Shown here: positions 43,200 to 54,059 of the stretch, in pieces | Position numbering within the stretch: position 1 is the first letter of the stretch | How the letters are laid out: each line of letters begins with the position of its first letter | Assembly (NCBI GenBank): GCA_032716605.1 | Contig: CM064523.1 | Location: 47,322,064-47,386,063, forward strand | Length of the DNA stretch: 64,000 nt | Direction of reading: 5' to 3' | From: Paralithodes platypus | Lineage: Eukaryota; Arthropoda; Malacostraca; Decapoda; Lithodidae | Notes under the pieces: generated by a model | What the model was told of the DNA's origin: nothing | The model's input: only the letters and a program-made list of their open reading frames with translations | Database searches by the model: none | Position numbers and translations under genes: made by a program

Positions 43200-46136
43200 T
43201 TATTCATTTACAAACGCAGTCAGTCGCGGGTTTGATGCGAGATATTTGTCTAGGCGGAATTTAAATGAATCAACGGTGCTGCAGTCTATAACGTCTCGGG
43301 GAAGCCCATTCCACAAGTTGACAACTCGATTGAAGAAGAAATTCTTAGATTCGTGCGAGTTAAAAGATTTACCAATAATTTTGCAACCGTTTCCCCGCGT
43401 GTAATTAGATTGGTCGATAGTGAAGTACTTACTACAGTTCATATTGTCGATGCCTTTGATGATTTTGAACACTTGAATTAAGTCGCCTCTTAATCTGCGC
43501 TGGGTTAAAGGAAATAGATTTAATTCTCTAAGACGCTCTTCGTATGGTTTGTTCTTTAGGCTAGGTATCATTTTGGTAACTCTACGTTGAACTCGTTCTA
43601 GCTTGTTTATATCTTTTTGGTAATAAGGGCACCAGGATTGAACGCAGTATTCCAGAAGAGGGCGGACTAAGGAATTGTAAAGGGTTAGGATAACTTCTTT
43701 GGATTTATGCTCAAATGACATGCCTATAAAGCCAATTATTTTGTTTGCCTTCTTAACAACTTCTGAACATTGTTGACTCGGTTTTAGGTTACTCGATATT
43801 GTTACTCCCAGATCAGTTTCTCTGTTTACATTCTTAAGCTGAGTGCCATTCATCGAATAGTTTGCTTTCTCATTTAGGTATCCGACATGTAGTACTTTAC
43901 ATTTATCCGCATTGAAACTCATTTGCCAAATTTGGGCCCAACATGACAATTTATCTAGATTGTGTTGCATATCGTCAACTTGTTCTTTTGAGAGTACGCT
44001 ATTTGCAATTTTTGTATCGTCAGCAAATTTTGAGATTGTGCAGGTGAGACCCTCATCTATGTCGTTGATGTAAATTAGAAAGAGAATTGGTCCTAGTACC
44101 GATCCCTGGGGTACCCCGCTACTTACATTGGTCCATTTAGATGCCTTACCGTTTATGACTACCCTTTGCTTTCTGTTGCCGAGCCAATTTTCTATCCATT
44201 TCAACACACCGTCTTGTATTCCCTGCGCTTTTAGTTTTAGCAGTAAACGTTTGTGGGAACTTTGTCAAAGGCCTTTTGAAAATCAAGGTATATAATATCT
44301 ACAGCTTTACTCTCATCGTAGAGGTTGAGGATATCGTGGAAGAAGTCTAAGAGGTTTGTTAAACAGGAACGTTTTTTTACGAAAGCCGTGTTGAGTATCT
44401 TTAAGTATGTTATTTTCCTCTAAGTGATTTACGAGTCTGTCTCGTATGACCGTTTCTAGCATTTTACATACAACTGAGGTTAAGCTAATTGGACGATAGT
44501 TACTGGGTAGCGATTTGCTGCCTTTTTTGAATATCGGTGTTACGTTGGCTAGCTTCCACTGATCAGGCATAGTTCCAGACTGCAAGGATTTATTGAATAG
44601 TAATGTCAGTGGTTTGGAGAGCTCATTCTTAGCTTCCTTTAGAACTCTAGGCGAGATTATATCAGGTCCTGGCGTTTTATTTACCTTGAGTTTATCTAAA
44701 CAGTTCAATACTTCTCTCTCTGTAACGGTGATCTGAATTATCAATCTGAATCGGCGATGGTGTAGGGATATCACTGAGGTCTTCTGTTGTAAAAACTGAT
44801 GCAAAGAAGGTATTGAGGGCATTACTCATTTGTACTTCGTCTTTGGTGTATTCTCCTTTTTCATCGACTAACGGTCCAACAGTTGAAGTAACTACTTTTT
44901 TCTTTCTGATATAACTATAGAATTCTTTCGGGTTTGTTTTACTTTGATTCGCAATATATAACTCTAAGGTCTTTTTACTTTGCTTAATTAACTTTTTGGC
45001 TTTGCGTCGTAGCTCTACAAATTTCACCCGTTCTTCGTCATTTTGTGAGGATTTTAATCTATCATTAGCAAATTTTTTAGCAAGCAGGCAGTTTGAAATA
45101 TCTTTATTCCACCATTTGGGCTTATTATTATGGCCTGGACGCCGTATTTTCGATGGTATGCAGTCTTGCACTGCTTTTAGGTAAGTGGTTTCGAATAACT
45201 TCCAAGATGTATTTATGTCGTTATTGTTAATTAAAAAGCTCCAGTCAGTTTCTTTAAACATAGCTCTAAGTTTATGGAAGTTTGCTTTCTTGAAATTAGG
45301 GACTTTTTCGATGCTACTATTTGGTTCGTTACTAGTAAACTTTAAAGTGAAAGTTATCGTACGATGGTCGCTGTTACTGAATTCATCACCAACATTCAAA
45401 TTCTCTATCAATTCTTCTTTTGTTGCAAGTACAATGTCAAGAACGTTATTACCACGGGTCGGCATTCGAACAAATTGATAAAGCGAACTCTCTTGCAAGT
45501 TCGTATACAAGTCATGTCCGGAGTGTGAAGTAAGAGTATCGCCCCACTTGGTCACAGGTAAATTAAAGTCGCCAAAAATTACGGTATCTTGTGAGTTACT
45601 TACATCTGCAATTTGTTCGTAAATTTCTCGGTCAGTTTGCACTGATTGAGCTGGAGGTCTGTATATTAACGCAAGTATTATTTTTGTACCTTTATTATTC
45701 TTTATTAGCACAAAAGATGTGTCGACGTTCACAATTTGAGGTTTTGACACGAGGGTCGGTTAAGACTTTCTTTGATATAAAATAAAACGCCACCTCCATT
45801 TTTATTTATTCGGCTGTTCTCAAACATTACATAACCGGGAAGTGAATACTCTGCTAAAAAGTCTCTATCTTGTGTATTGAGCCAAGATTCTGTTATGCCA
45901 ATCACATCATAATTTTCTGTAAACACTAGTTCCTCTAAATCTGAAAATTTATTGCGTATGCTACGAGCGTTTGCATAGAAAACATTCAAAGTTTTGGATT
46001 TGGGATTCAAGGAACGGTCTTTATTCAAATTATTGGTTCTGGTCGGATCTACATTTACATTCATGGCTGTCCTCGGTCCTCGGTCATTATCCCTGACGGT
46101 TTTGAATTTGGGTCGTGTTGGTGGAGCTTTATCCAA
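43200..46136 (-). pseudogene. CR1 copy B: ORF2 endonuclease-RT
   Basis: The endonuclease (GITESWLN, YRPPAQ, FGDFNLPVTKW, SDHRT) and RT (NYRPISLTS, SSGVPQGSVLGP, KFADDTKIA at about 44025) are present to the stop at 43200. Compared with copy A the breaks are: a one-base loss near 45750; a loss of about 14 bases near 44730 that removes part of the SDVLSNI segment; one extra A in the A-run near 44375; and one missing C near 44262. Copy A is intact at each of these points, and copy B is intact at each of copy A's stops, so the two share no inactivating lesion. Confidence 0.92.
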
Positions 46137-46162
46137 ATTCGCGGTTCTTGACGGATTAGTAT

Positions 46163-47175
46163 TTAATTCCTTTGTAGATTGCCGTCCTCGCTGTCGTCGG
46201 TCCTCCTTCCTGGTTGTCCTGTGCTGAGTCGATTTCTTCTCCGAAAATCCTTCACCGCATCGTTGAGAAGACGCCCTAAACGCGCTGCTCCCACCTGGTT
46301 CAGATGAACTCCATCGTCCGAAAACAAATAGTCATCGTAGTAGAAATTGTCCCAGGTGTCGACGAATCCCACGTTCTCCTTCCTGCAGAGGTTTGCTAGA
46401 CAACGATTTGTGCTGGTGGCTATGTTGTAAAATCGGCTCTCTACACCGAGCCGGGGACGATTCCTGAGACGATGATCCTTGATGACTTCTCCTTAAACGA
46501 CTTGATCAGCTGCTGGTACTTTCAAATCTTCCGACCGGGTTCGCTGTACATCGTTGGATCCAACGTGGATGACGTACATTGTATTAGCTGGGGCCAGCTT
46601 TGATACTTCGTCAACTGCTGCAACTACGTCATCCACACCACCACCAGGGATACAAAAACGCTTCCTGGTCTTAGGTGCCCTGGCGCAAAACTCTGTGAGC
46701 TGACCACGTATCATCGAGTCTCCCACGAGCCGGACTTCTTCTATTTCCTCTTCGTCATCTGAGTCTGCGAGTATCTGGAAACGGTTTTGACACTCGGTAA
46801 TCGGTATGTGTTTCCTGGTCTACGTTGTTCCTCGGGAAGAGAGTCGCTATTTGTATCTTGAGTATCGGAAACATCAGCTGAAATGGCTACTGTAGGCGTT
46901 GAATTGTTGGCAGTTGACGTTGGGGCGTTGGTGGCTGCTGGAGTTGCGGTGACAATTGAAGTTTGTGGCACTCCAACGTTGAGTGTTACAAACTCTTGGA
47001 GTGATTCCAGCTTCATGGTGAGGACGTTGATCTTGTTGTAGGCTTCATCTAATTTCACTGTAAAATTCTCTCGTTGCTGGCAGAGCCGGCAGACTTGAAG
47101 ATCGATAGTAGCAAACATGGACTCACCAAACCTACCGGCGCAGTTCGCACAAGCGTGAGGCATGGTGACAGTCAC
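46163..47175 (-). pseudogene. CR1 copy B: ORF1 zinc finger, coiled coil and SGNH esterase-like domain
   Basis: ORF1 starts MTVTMPHACANCAGRFGE, with Cys 9, 12, 29 and 32 forming a C-x2-C...C-x2-C finger. A helical stretch with regular hydrophobic spacing (about residues 36-66) follows, then a Ser/Thr/Pro linker. The SGNH domain shows block I (VGDSM, about 46730), block III (HVGSND, about 46580-46563) and block V (DDGVHLN, about 46316-46296). A frameshift near 46800 and another in 46370-46500 divide it into three frames. Such ORF1 proteins bind RNA and may remodel membranes or lipids; the esterase-like fold is known in CR1 ORF1. Confidence 0.85.
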
Positions 47176-47262
47176 TTTCTTCAGATCACTTCACTCACTT
47201 AAAAAACAATTTACTCACTTTACAACACTTCACTCACTTTAAAAACACTTCAATCACTTCAA

Positions 47263-47492
47263 CCGAAAACAAATATGCTGAAATACACAGAAATAGGTTA
47301 TCAGGGGTGATAGCCTAACCGAAAACTAAAATGTTGAGATACGCAGAATTAGGCTTCCAGGGGCGATAGCCTAACCAAAAAAAATTTTTAAAAATTGAAA
47401 TACGCAATAATAGGCTACCAGCGTTGAATAGCCTAACCGAATATAATAAAATTGAAATTCGCAGAAATAGGCTACCAGGTGTGATAACCTAA
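47263..47492 (-). repeat. Four tandem 56-62-bp units in the CR1 copy B 5' leader
   Basis: Units at 47263-47318, 47319-47374, 47375-47436 and 47437-47492 each read, on the minus strand, TTAGGCTAT...CTGG...AGCCTA and then TTCTGCGTATTTCA. Repeated 5' leader modules act as promoters in some LINEs. Whether these do is inference. Confidence 0.85.
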
Positions 47493-47500
47493 CCTTAAAC

Positions 47501-48710
47501 AAATATATGTATAACAGAATATGTAACTAAATATACAATTCACCAAATAGAGATTATATAAAAATAAAGTGTGACTGCACACAGGGGGTTAATATACTGT
47601 GTCAACAGATGACCCTGGTGTCACTGTAGCCTAGTAAAGCAGTAGCCTACTCTTTTTAGATAAAAAAAGTGTATCAGTCAAAGGTTATTACAAGATCGTG
47701 CAAGCAACAACTAAAATTACAGATATATATAGCTACAGTAGGATACTAAATACAATATCTACAAGAGTTAATAATAAAACAGATTGGCTGGCTATAGGCT
47801 AGGCTAGGTTTGGGTTAGGTTAAAAGCTTGGCAGGTTGGGTTAGGCTAGGTTAGTTTGTACAAATACGATGGATTTCACTTTCGTCACAACACTTTTTAT
47901 TATTGTTTCAAAATCTTATATAGTCATATTAAACCAAGGATATAGAGCCCACAACTTTAAATCTTCACTCAGTACAATGGTTAAGGGACCCAGAGGGAGC
48001 CAATCTTGGGCAGCATGATGTGTAGGAGCTGTGGGAGAAGGATTACGAAGGATTGGGATAGTCAGGGTTGACATGACATAATAATCCTACATCTATTATG
48101 CAACATAAACAACCATTAGTTAGTTGTTGGGAAGTAAATTATAAAATAATCCCCCCCCCCCCCCCCCCCCCCCCCCACACACACACCTTTACCCTTTAAC
48201 TTTGGTCAACTTGGAGATAGCTTGAAACAAATTGGGACCCCCAACACCTCGTCCGATATGACTGACCTGGCCCGGACCTCGACTTCATTATTCGCAAGCG
48301 AACACCATCACTACTAACACGTTATAATAATGCAACCATCTGATAGTAAACCGAGAGAGCAGGGGCCGATTGGGTGATTGGAGGAGGTAGAACAATTTAC
48401 ATATACTGTATATGTAGTGAGGTGGTGATGAGAGTGCAGGGTTTGAGACGAGGGTTAGATATGGTGTGATAAAAGAGTCGTTGTATTTTTGGCCAAGATA
48501 CTCTTTGTTGAGACCTCTGTTGCAGCTCGCTTTCGCCTCTGCTCTCTGTTTGTATCACTCTCTCTGTTGAGGAAGCTTGTGATTATCATAAAAATGGATT
48601 AAACTGTACAATGATATAGCCGAGGTTTGTAGGAGGTGATTACCACGTTTCTGCAGTTCTCCAGTGTTCAACACCAACTCGTCAACACATACCCAGCTGT
48701 CATCATCAAC
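47501..48710. other. Non-coding DNA; poly(C) tract and GGTTAGG-like words
   Basis: Bases 47785-47855 are rich in GGCTAGG/GGTTAGG words. A C-run of about 25 bases lies at 48150-48175 followed by (AC)n. No gene is supported. Confidence 0.5.
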
Positions 48711-49562
48711 TTAACTCCTTGCGACATATATGACGCGATCGCGTCATATGGAACTTATAACCAAAAATCTTTATTTTATTAATCTCACCACAACACCCCC
48801 AATGAAATTAATTAAAGTATATATGATCCACTGGGATTCGAACCCGGGTTATCACACACAGATTTTTGCCACTTTAACCATTACACCACCAGGACGGTTA
48901 AAGGTTTATGCACACGCCTACGACTTATTATCCATTCTCGAACACTGGATATTAATCTAATCATGTTCATATACCCAACCGCGCTATGGTAGCCTACTCT
49001 TTAAGTGAGAGGAAAGAATATTCATGGGGTACAGATCATATAGACCGGCCTCTCGACGAAATATCCTTGAACCTACTAATAATCTTTATTTTATTAATCT
49101 CACCACAACACCCCCAATGAAATTAATTAAAGTATATATGATCCACCGGGATTCGAGCCCGGGTTATCACACACAGATTTTTGCCACCTTAACCATTACA
49201 CCACCAGGACGGTTAAAGGTTTATGCACACGCCTACGACTTATTATCCATTCTCGAACACTGGATATTAATCTAATAATTTTCATATTCCCAACTTATAA
49301 CCAAAAACTCATATGACGCGATCGCGTCATATCGACTTATCTCCATGCCTCTCCAATAAGTTTATGACGCGATTTTGCGTCATATGAGCTCAGTAAGTCC
49401 GATAAGTTAGCTTACGATAAAACCGTTGGTGGCAACCTCAGCCTCCTCCGATAATTCTAATGGCCGCAGTGTTGTTGTGAGTGTAGTGCGAGTCAGTGGC
49501 AATGATCCTGGGGCTCCCGCCTCCTCGGACTTATTGGAACATAATATGTCTGAAGGAGTTAA
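48711..49562. mobile_element. TTAA-flanked piggyBac-like MITE with GACGCGATCGCGTC palindromes
   Basis: The left end TTAACTCCTTGCGACATAT and the complement of TTAACTCCTTCAGACATAT on the right form short inverted repeats with TTAA duplication. Perfect 22-bp palindromes around ATGACGCGATCGCGTCAT occur at about 48729-48750 and 49312-49331. A degenerate copy (GACGCGATTTTGCGTC) lies at about 49364-49381. No transposase is encoded. A SINE dimer was inserted at 48768-49291. Without it the element would be about 310 bp. Confidence 0.82.
48752..49307 (-). repeat. tRNA-derived SINE dimer with 16-bp target duplications
   Basis: Two near-identical units (about 48768-48985 and 49080-49291) on the minus strand each have a leader (GTAGGCGTGTGCATAAACC), then a tRNA-like body GTCCTGGTGGTGTAATGG (A box) and CCCGGGTTCGAATCCC (B box), then an AATAAAATAAAG-type tail. 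A linker of about 95 bases joins them. The whole insert is bracketed by AACTTATAACCAAAAA at 48752-48767 and 49292-49307, so both units integrated as one event. The tRNA-like body is not a perfect cloverleaf and the pol III transcript would be a SINE, not a tRNA. Confidence 0.85.
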
Positions 49563-50185
49563 TAGTTACAATGATAAACTACCAGACATACAAACAATGA
49601 GGATTGGTACAATAATATAACTATCAACACGATAAGTTGTGCAGAAACAACTGCTGCCAATTATTAACAGTGAAAGGAAACTATTATTATGTCGCGCACT
49701 TAGTCACTCGTCGCACCAGTCATTGTGTCCGAGAGGCAATTTTAGCTTTTTAAGGTGACAATTGGATGTTTGTTGAGATTTGTAGTTAGTGTGAGGACAA
49801 CAATATAAAAGGGTGTGTTTTAGGGTGTCACTGTCACTGCTATTACTCATTTTCACTAGATGCTGTACTTTTAATACCTAATTATTGCATAGTTAGGCAC
49901 TGATTATTCATTATCATAGGTGTTTATTATCAATTGCACATCAAATAATATTCATTGTGTCACTTTCACTTAGTCAATAGACTGATAATACTGGTAAGAG
50001 CTTTGGGTGTACCGGTATCAGGTTTTGATGTACCGGTATATGGGGTGGATGTACCGGTACCACATTTTATCTTTGTAAAGGTTTTATATACAATTTATTG
50101 TATCTTTTTTCACTTATATATATATATATTTTGAAATGTTCTTATAACATTATATATGAATGGAACTTATTATAGATAGTTTATT
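49563..50185. other. Non-coding DNA with TGTCACT words and a TGTACCGGTA triplication
   Basis: TGTCACTGTCACTGC and TGTGTCACTTTCACTTA (about 49838-49975) echo the 3' regions of the two piggyBac genes and may be a piggyBac relic. Bases about 50005-50066 hold three units of about 21 bases each containing TGTACCGGTA. No gene is supported. Confidence 0.5.
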
Positions 50186-51667
50186 ATGCATAAACTGGGC
50201 CTATGCAAGATCCCATCGACTTGGTTATACATCCTATTATTGAACATAAAAACAGATTCTGAAGTAGCAAATCTAAGTAACTTTCCCACCATGGACTTAT
50301 CTATGCCAAAAAAATCACCTGGTTCGTAATTGTCGAGAATATTATATCTGTTGTTTCTAGCAAGGGGACATTGGTAAACAAGGATTGTAAATCAAAACTC
50401 GCCATTACATAAGTACCTGGTAAGTCCAGGGATTGGATCTCTTTTACAAAGTTTGAGGAGTTGTCTATTGTGAATTGATTTCTTGTAAGGGGATTTATAA
50501 GTTGAATTAGAAATTTAGACAAATTATAACCAGCCGTATTGATTGCCGAAATTATTGGCCTAAGGGGTGTACCATCCTTGTGAATCTTTGGAAGTCCATA
50601 CTTCAGAATCTGTGTTTATGTTCAATAATAGGATGTATAACCAACTCGATGGTATAGCGATGGGATCTAGCTTAGGCCCAGTTTATGCAGGTGCATTTAT
50701 GTGCAACAAGGAGTGTTTATGACTGGACGAATGCCCCGATGACTTTCGGCCAATTTATTATAGGAGTCATGTCGATGATTCCTTTTTAGTTTTTAGAAAG
50801 TTTGAAGATGTAAATATTTGTTTAGAATACTTAAACAACAAACACCCTAATATTAAATTAACTCATGAAATTGAGAAGGATAATTGCCTACCATTTTTAG
50901 ACGTAATGTTGAACAAAACTAATAATGGGATCACAACGGAGGTTTACAGAAAACCAACTCACTCAAACTAAGGATTGAATTGGTTCAGTCATTGTGAGAC
51001 TATATATAAGGTTAATTCAATAAAGACTCTCTTAAATAGAGCATACAGTATTTGTTCTAACTATTTTATCTTAGATTTAGAATTCAAAACATTAGAAAAG
51101 TTCTTTCTTAATAATAATTATTGTTCAAATCTGTTTCACAAAATTGTAAAGTCTTTCCTTGCATCAAAATTCAGCAGTAGAGATATAGTTTATGATGTTC
51201 CTAAATTAAACAAATATATAAAACTGACATTTTACGGTAAACCTAGCTTTGAATTAAGAAAACAACTAAATAGTATTTTTCGCATTAATTTCCCTGCTAT
51301 AAATTTTCGTATAATTTTCACAAATGAAGTAAAAATTAAATATGTTTTCAAGCTAAAGGATACTATTACCGATTCTATATGTTCGAATATTGTATATCAA
51401 TTTGATTGTCCTCACTGTCCTGTGAGGTATATCGGTTGCTCTTCTAGAGCTTTCCGATCCAGAATATTCGAGCATATGGGGAAGAGTATCAGAACTGGTA
51501 ACTATATAAATAAGCAACAATTGTCTGCTATTAGAAACCATTCTCGTGACTTAAACCATAGATTCAGTGATTTTTTGTTTAATTATATCTAAATTTAGGA
51601 AAAGAATGATACCTTTATTGCTGAAAAATACTATATAAGTAAATTCAAGCCAGAATTAAATACATAG
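50186..51667 (+). pseudogene. Penelope-like element: RT and GIY-YIG endonuclease, with inverted 5' part
   Basis: On the plus strand DGIAMGSSLGPVYAGAF (about 50650-50700), an RT active-site region reading HVDDSFLVF (about 50768-50794), LPFLDV and VYRKPTHSN lead via a stop (50969-50971) into a 205-residue frame (50975-51592). Its end has the GIY-YIG-type endonuclease VYQFDCPHCPVRYIGCSSRA...FRSRIFEHM. On the minus strand, 50600-50190 encodes the preceding RT part: YGLPKIHKDGTPLRPI, then MASFDLQSLFTNVPL. An inverted duplicate of DGIAMGS lies at 50190-50256. The 5' half is thus head-to-head with the 3' half. RT plus GIY-YIG is diagnostic of Penelope-like elements. Confidence 0.88.
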
Positions 51668-52428
51668 CTTCATTTATAGGAAGTTTCAGTGTTTTGTTTT
51701 TCACTGTATTGTTTTCTGTGAGTTTTTTTTTTGAACTAAGTTTCTTGAGGCCTAGGTGTGTTTTTTCTTTTCGTTTAGTCTGTTATGTCGGTAACTTTTG
51801 AAAATTCATAGTTGGCAGCTCATATTTTGTGTGTATATAAACTAGGAGTTAACTGTGTATTTTTACGTCAGTCACCACCTACACAGCAGTTTCTCAACAT
51901 CATAGTAAGCTACATGTGTGTATGTACTTCATATACCTTTTCAAATTTATATTGATAGGTTAGATTAATATTTTTTGTTCACATACATTTTTGAATGTCC
52001 TTATTCGTTTGGTTAAGTGTAAAATATAAACTTATATGGCTTGCCTTTGAATTTTATATACAGTATATTATCTAATAGGTATATTTCTGTTTTGGTGTGT
52101 TAGTCAACATAATAATGTAAACATAATTTTACTTTTAACCTTAATGATAAAATATTTGTCTAATAATTTTCGCAAAAATCATTAGTGTGTTTTTTGGATA
52201 ATATTTTCGCAGCCACTGTCAAGTGTGCAGTAATATTCTTTATTATACAGTTGGATATAAGTAAAGAGCTCCTCCCAAGCTTTATTCTAATAACATATTA
52301 ATTGGTTAAAAAGATGAAGTTCTTCTTTTGTATATTTTGTATTGTTACTATTGGAAAAAGTTAAAAGATCCTCACAAACTTTGTACTTAACATATGTTTA
52401 CACTAGGTTACTTTCTTTTTAGGATCGT
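51668..52428. other. Presumed Penelope-like 3' region, AT-rich
   Basis: No frame is seen. The stretch links the endonuclease stop to the ribozyme-like motif at 52429 and is most simply the element's 3' untranslated or terminal-repeat part. Confidence 0.45.
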
Positions 52429-52496
52429 ATGTTGAAATATAGCCTGATGATGGATGTGTTATGCGTCCGAAAATTTGCAAATAAATAACTCAACAT
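52429..52496 (+). ncRNA. Hammerhead-ribozyme-like motif at the Penelope-like 3' end
   Basis: CTGATGA (52444-52450) is followed by a 5-bp helix GGATG/CGTCC (52452-52456 with 52464-52468) and then GAAA (52469-52472), the order of the hammerhead core. ATGTTGA (52429-52435) and TCAACAT (52490-52496) could close an outer stem I. ATTTGCAAAT could form a short stem III. There is a one-base offset before helix II and the base pair next to the core is weak, so catalytic activity is uncertain. Hammerhead motifs are known in Penelope-like elements. Confidence 0.5.
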
Positions 52497-52533
52497 GTAT
52501 ACTGTTGTGGCTCTTGTCCTACTCTTCATCTAC

Positions 52534-52535
<2 letters not shown>

Positions 52536-52575
<40 letters not shown>
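52536..52575. repeat. (TA)n microsatellite between two retroelements
   Basis: An uninterrupted TA tract separates the Penelope-like end from the RTE-like LINE. Confidence 0.9.
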
Positions 52576-52577
<2 letters not shown>

Positions 52578-53563
52578 TTTATGAAGGGAGCAGAGCATGT
52601 GTGAGAGTAGGAAATGGCGAGTTGAGTGAATGGTTTGAGGTAAAGGTAGGTTTACGACAGGGTTGTGTAATGTCACCATGGCTGTTTAATATGTTTATGG
52701 ATGGTGTGGTGAGGGAGGTGAAAAGGAGAACTATGGGAAGAGGATTGGGTTTAGTAGGAAAGAATGGTAGAGATTGGGAGTTGAATCAGTTGCTGTTCGC
52801 TGATGACACAGCATTGGTGGCGGATTCTGATGAGAAACTGCAACGGGTAGTCAAAGAGTTTGGTGTGGTTTGTGGAAGGAGGAAACTGAAGGTGAACGTC
52901 AATAAAAGTAAAGTAATGGTGTGTAATAGGGGAGAGCATAGGGTGAATCTAGATGTGAGGCTGGATGGGGAAATATTGGAACAAGTAGAGTGTATTAAAT
53001 ATCTAGGAGGAACGATAAGCAGGAGTGGAGGTATGGAAGTGGAGGTAAAACAGAGAGTGTGTGAAGGAAGGAAGGTTTTCGGAGCAATGGGAAGTATGTG
53101 GAAGACGAGAAATCTCGGAGTGAAAGTAAAAAGTGCACTGTATCAAGGAATTGTTGTGCCAACAGTGATGTATGGGGCTGAGACATGGGCTCTGAAGAAA
53201 AAGGAGAAAAGAGGGCTGGATGTGATGGAGATGAGCTGCTTGAGGAGTATGTGTGGAGTTACTCGTAGAGACAGATTGAGGAATGAAGAGATACGTAGGA
53301 GAGTGGGGCAGCAAGAACATTTGTCAGCCAGAGTGGACAGAAGGGTGCTGAGCTGGTATGGTCATGTTGAACGAATGGGAGATGAAAGGCTTACAAAGAG
53401 AATATGTGAGTCAGGTACAAGGGGAGATAGAAGGGCAGGAAGACCCCCATTGAGATGGAGAGACTGTGTAAGAAAGGCTTTGGATGATAGAGGAATGACT
53501 ATAGATCAGGCAGGGGAAGTGGTGGTGGACAGGAGTGAATGGAGAATGCTTGTGAATAGTTGA
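52576..53563 (+). CDS. RTE-like LINE reverse transcriptase, C-terminal half, open
   Basis: The frame is uninterrupted from the TA tract to TGA at 53561-53563. It carries the RT palm VGLRQGCVMSPWLFNMFMDG (about 52647-52706), the catalytic QLLFADDTALVADS (about 52788-52829), KYLGGTIS (about 52998-53021) and MYGAETWAL (about 53170-53196). The C-terminus is WYGHVERMGDERL...RAGRPPLRWRDCV (about 53356-53470), a pattern common in RTE-type elements of invertebrates. The endonuclease and first RT motifs are missing, so it is 5' truncated at or near the TA tract. A frame this long without lesions suggests a fairly recent insertion. Residues translated from the TA tract at the N-terminus are not native. 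Confidence 0.88.
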
Positions 53564-53951
53564 GTGAACACGTGGTCATTTGGAGTAAGGGGTCGGGCGC
53601 AAGTTCGACTAGATAATAGTCCATCAGGCGCCTGGCCCGGGGAGACGATTAATATGAAGGGTGTGCCTGGAAGTGTGGTGGGAGGGCTTGTGGCTTTGGC
53701 TCCGCTGCATGTCTGCCTGCCGAGATCGGAACCTCTCCGGGTGGTCAGGGGCCGGGGGAGTGCTGGAGCGACCTTGGTAACCCTGGTCTCTGGGTCTTCT
53801 CCTGGGTGACCTGGATGTGTATGAGTTTGTGTTTTTTATCTGTGTTTATTTTATTTTTTATGTTGTTTTTGTGTTTTCCCTGTTCTTGCTCTGTCTGGAG
53901 TCGGCTACCCCCAAAATGGGGATTGGGCCTGAGCATATAGATAGATAGATA

Positions 53952-53956
<5 letters not shown>
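53564..53956 (+). repeat. 3' untranslated region and (GATA)n tail of the RTE-like LINE
   Basis: GC-rich 3' sequence with a small hairpin (CCCCCAAAATGGGG) ends in ATAGATAGATAGATAG (about 53937-53952), a simple-repeat tail as used by RTE-type LINEs. (TA)n tracts follow to 54020. Confidence 0.75.
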
Positions 53957-53987
<31 letters not shown>

Positions 53988-54059
53988 TGTATATATAATT
54001 ATATATATATATATATATATGTATTTTTTTTTTCTTCTGATAATACATTGAACTTATTT

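Larger units (their letters stand above)
42987..47500 (-). mobile_element. CR1-like LINE copy B, 4.5 kb, near full length
   Basis: Copy B runs from 3' terminal direct repeats (42987-43008, complement of CCTTTGTACT units) through ORF2 and ORF1 to a 5' leader with four tandem units. It matches copy A at 3072-6779 over the shared part. Because it carries leader repeats, ORF1 and ORF2 it is the better model of the family. It too is broken by several small indels. Confidence 0.9.

Noticed and set aside
48830..48905. A true tRNA gene on the minus strand (A and B boxes present)
   Set aside because: Two copies lie in retroposed SINE units with a leader and tail, and the acceptor and anticodon stems do not pair convincingly.
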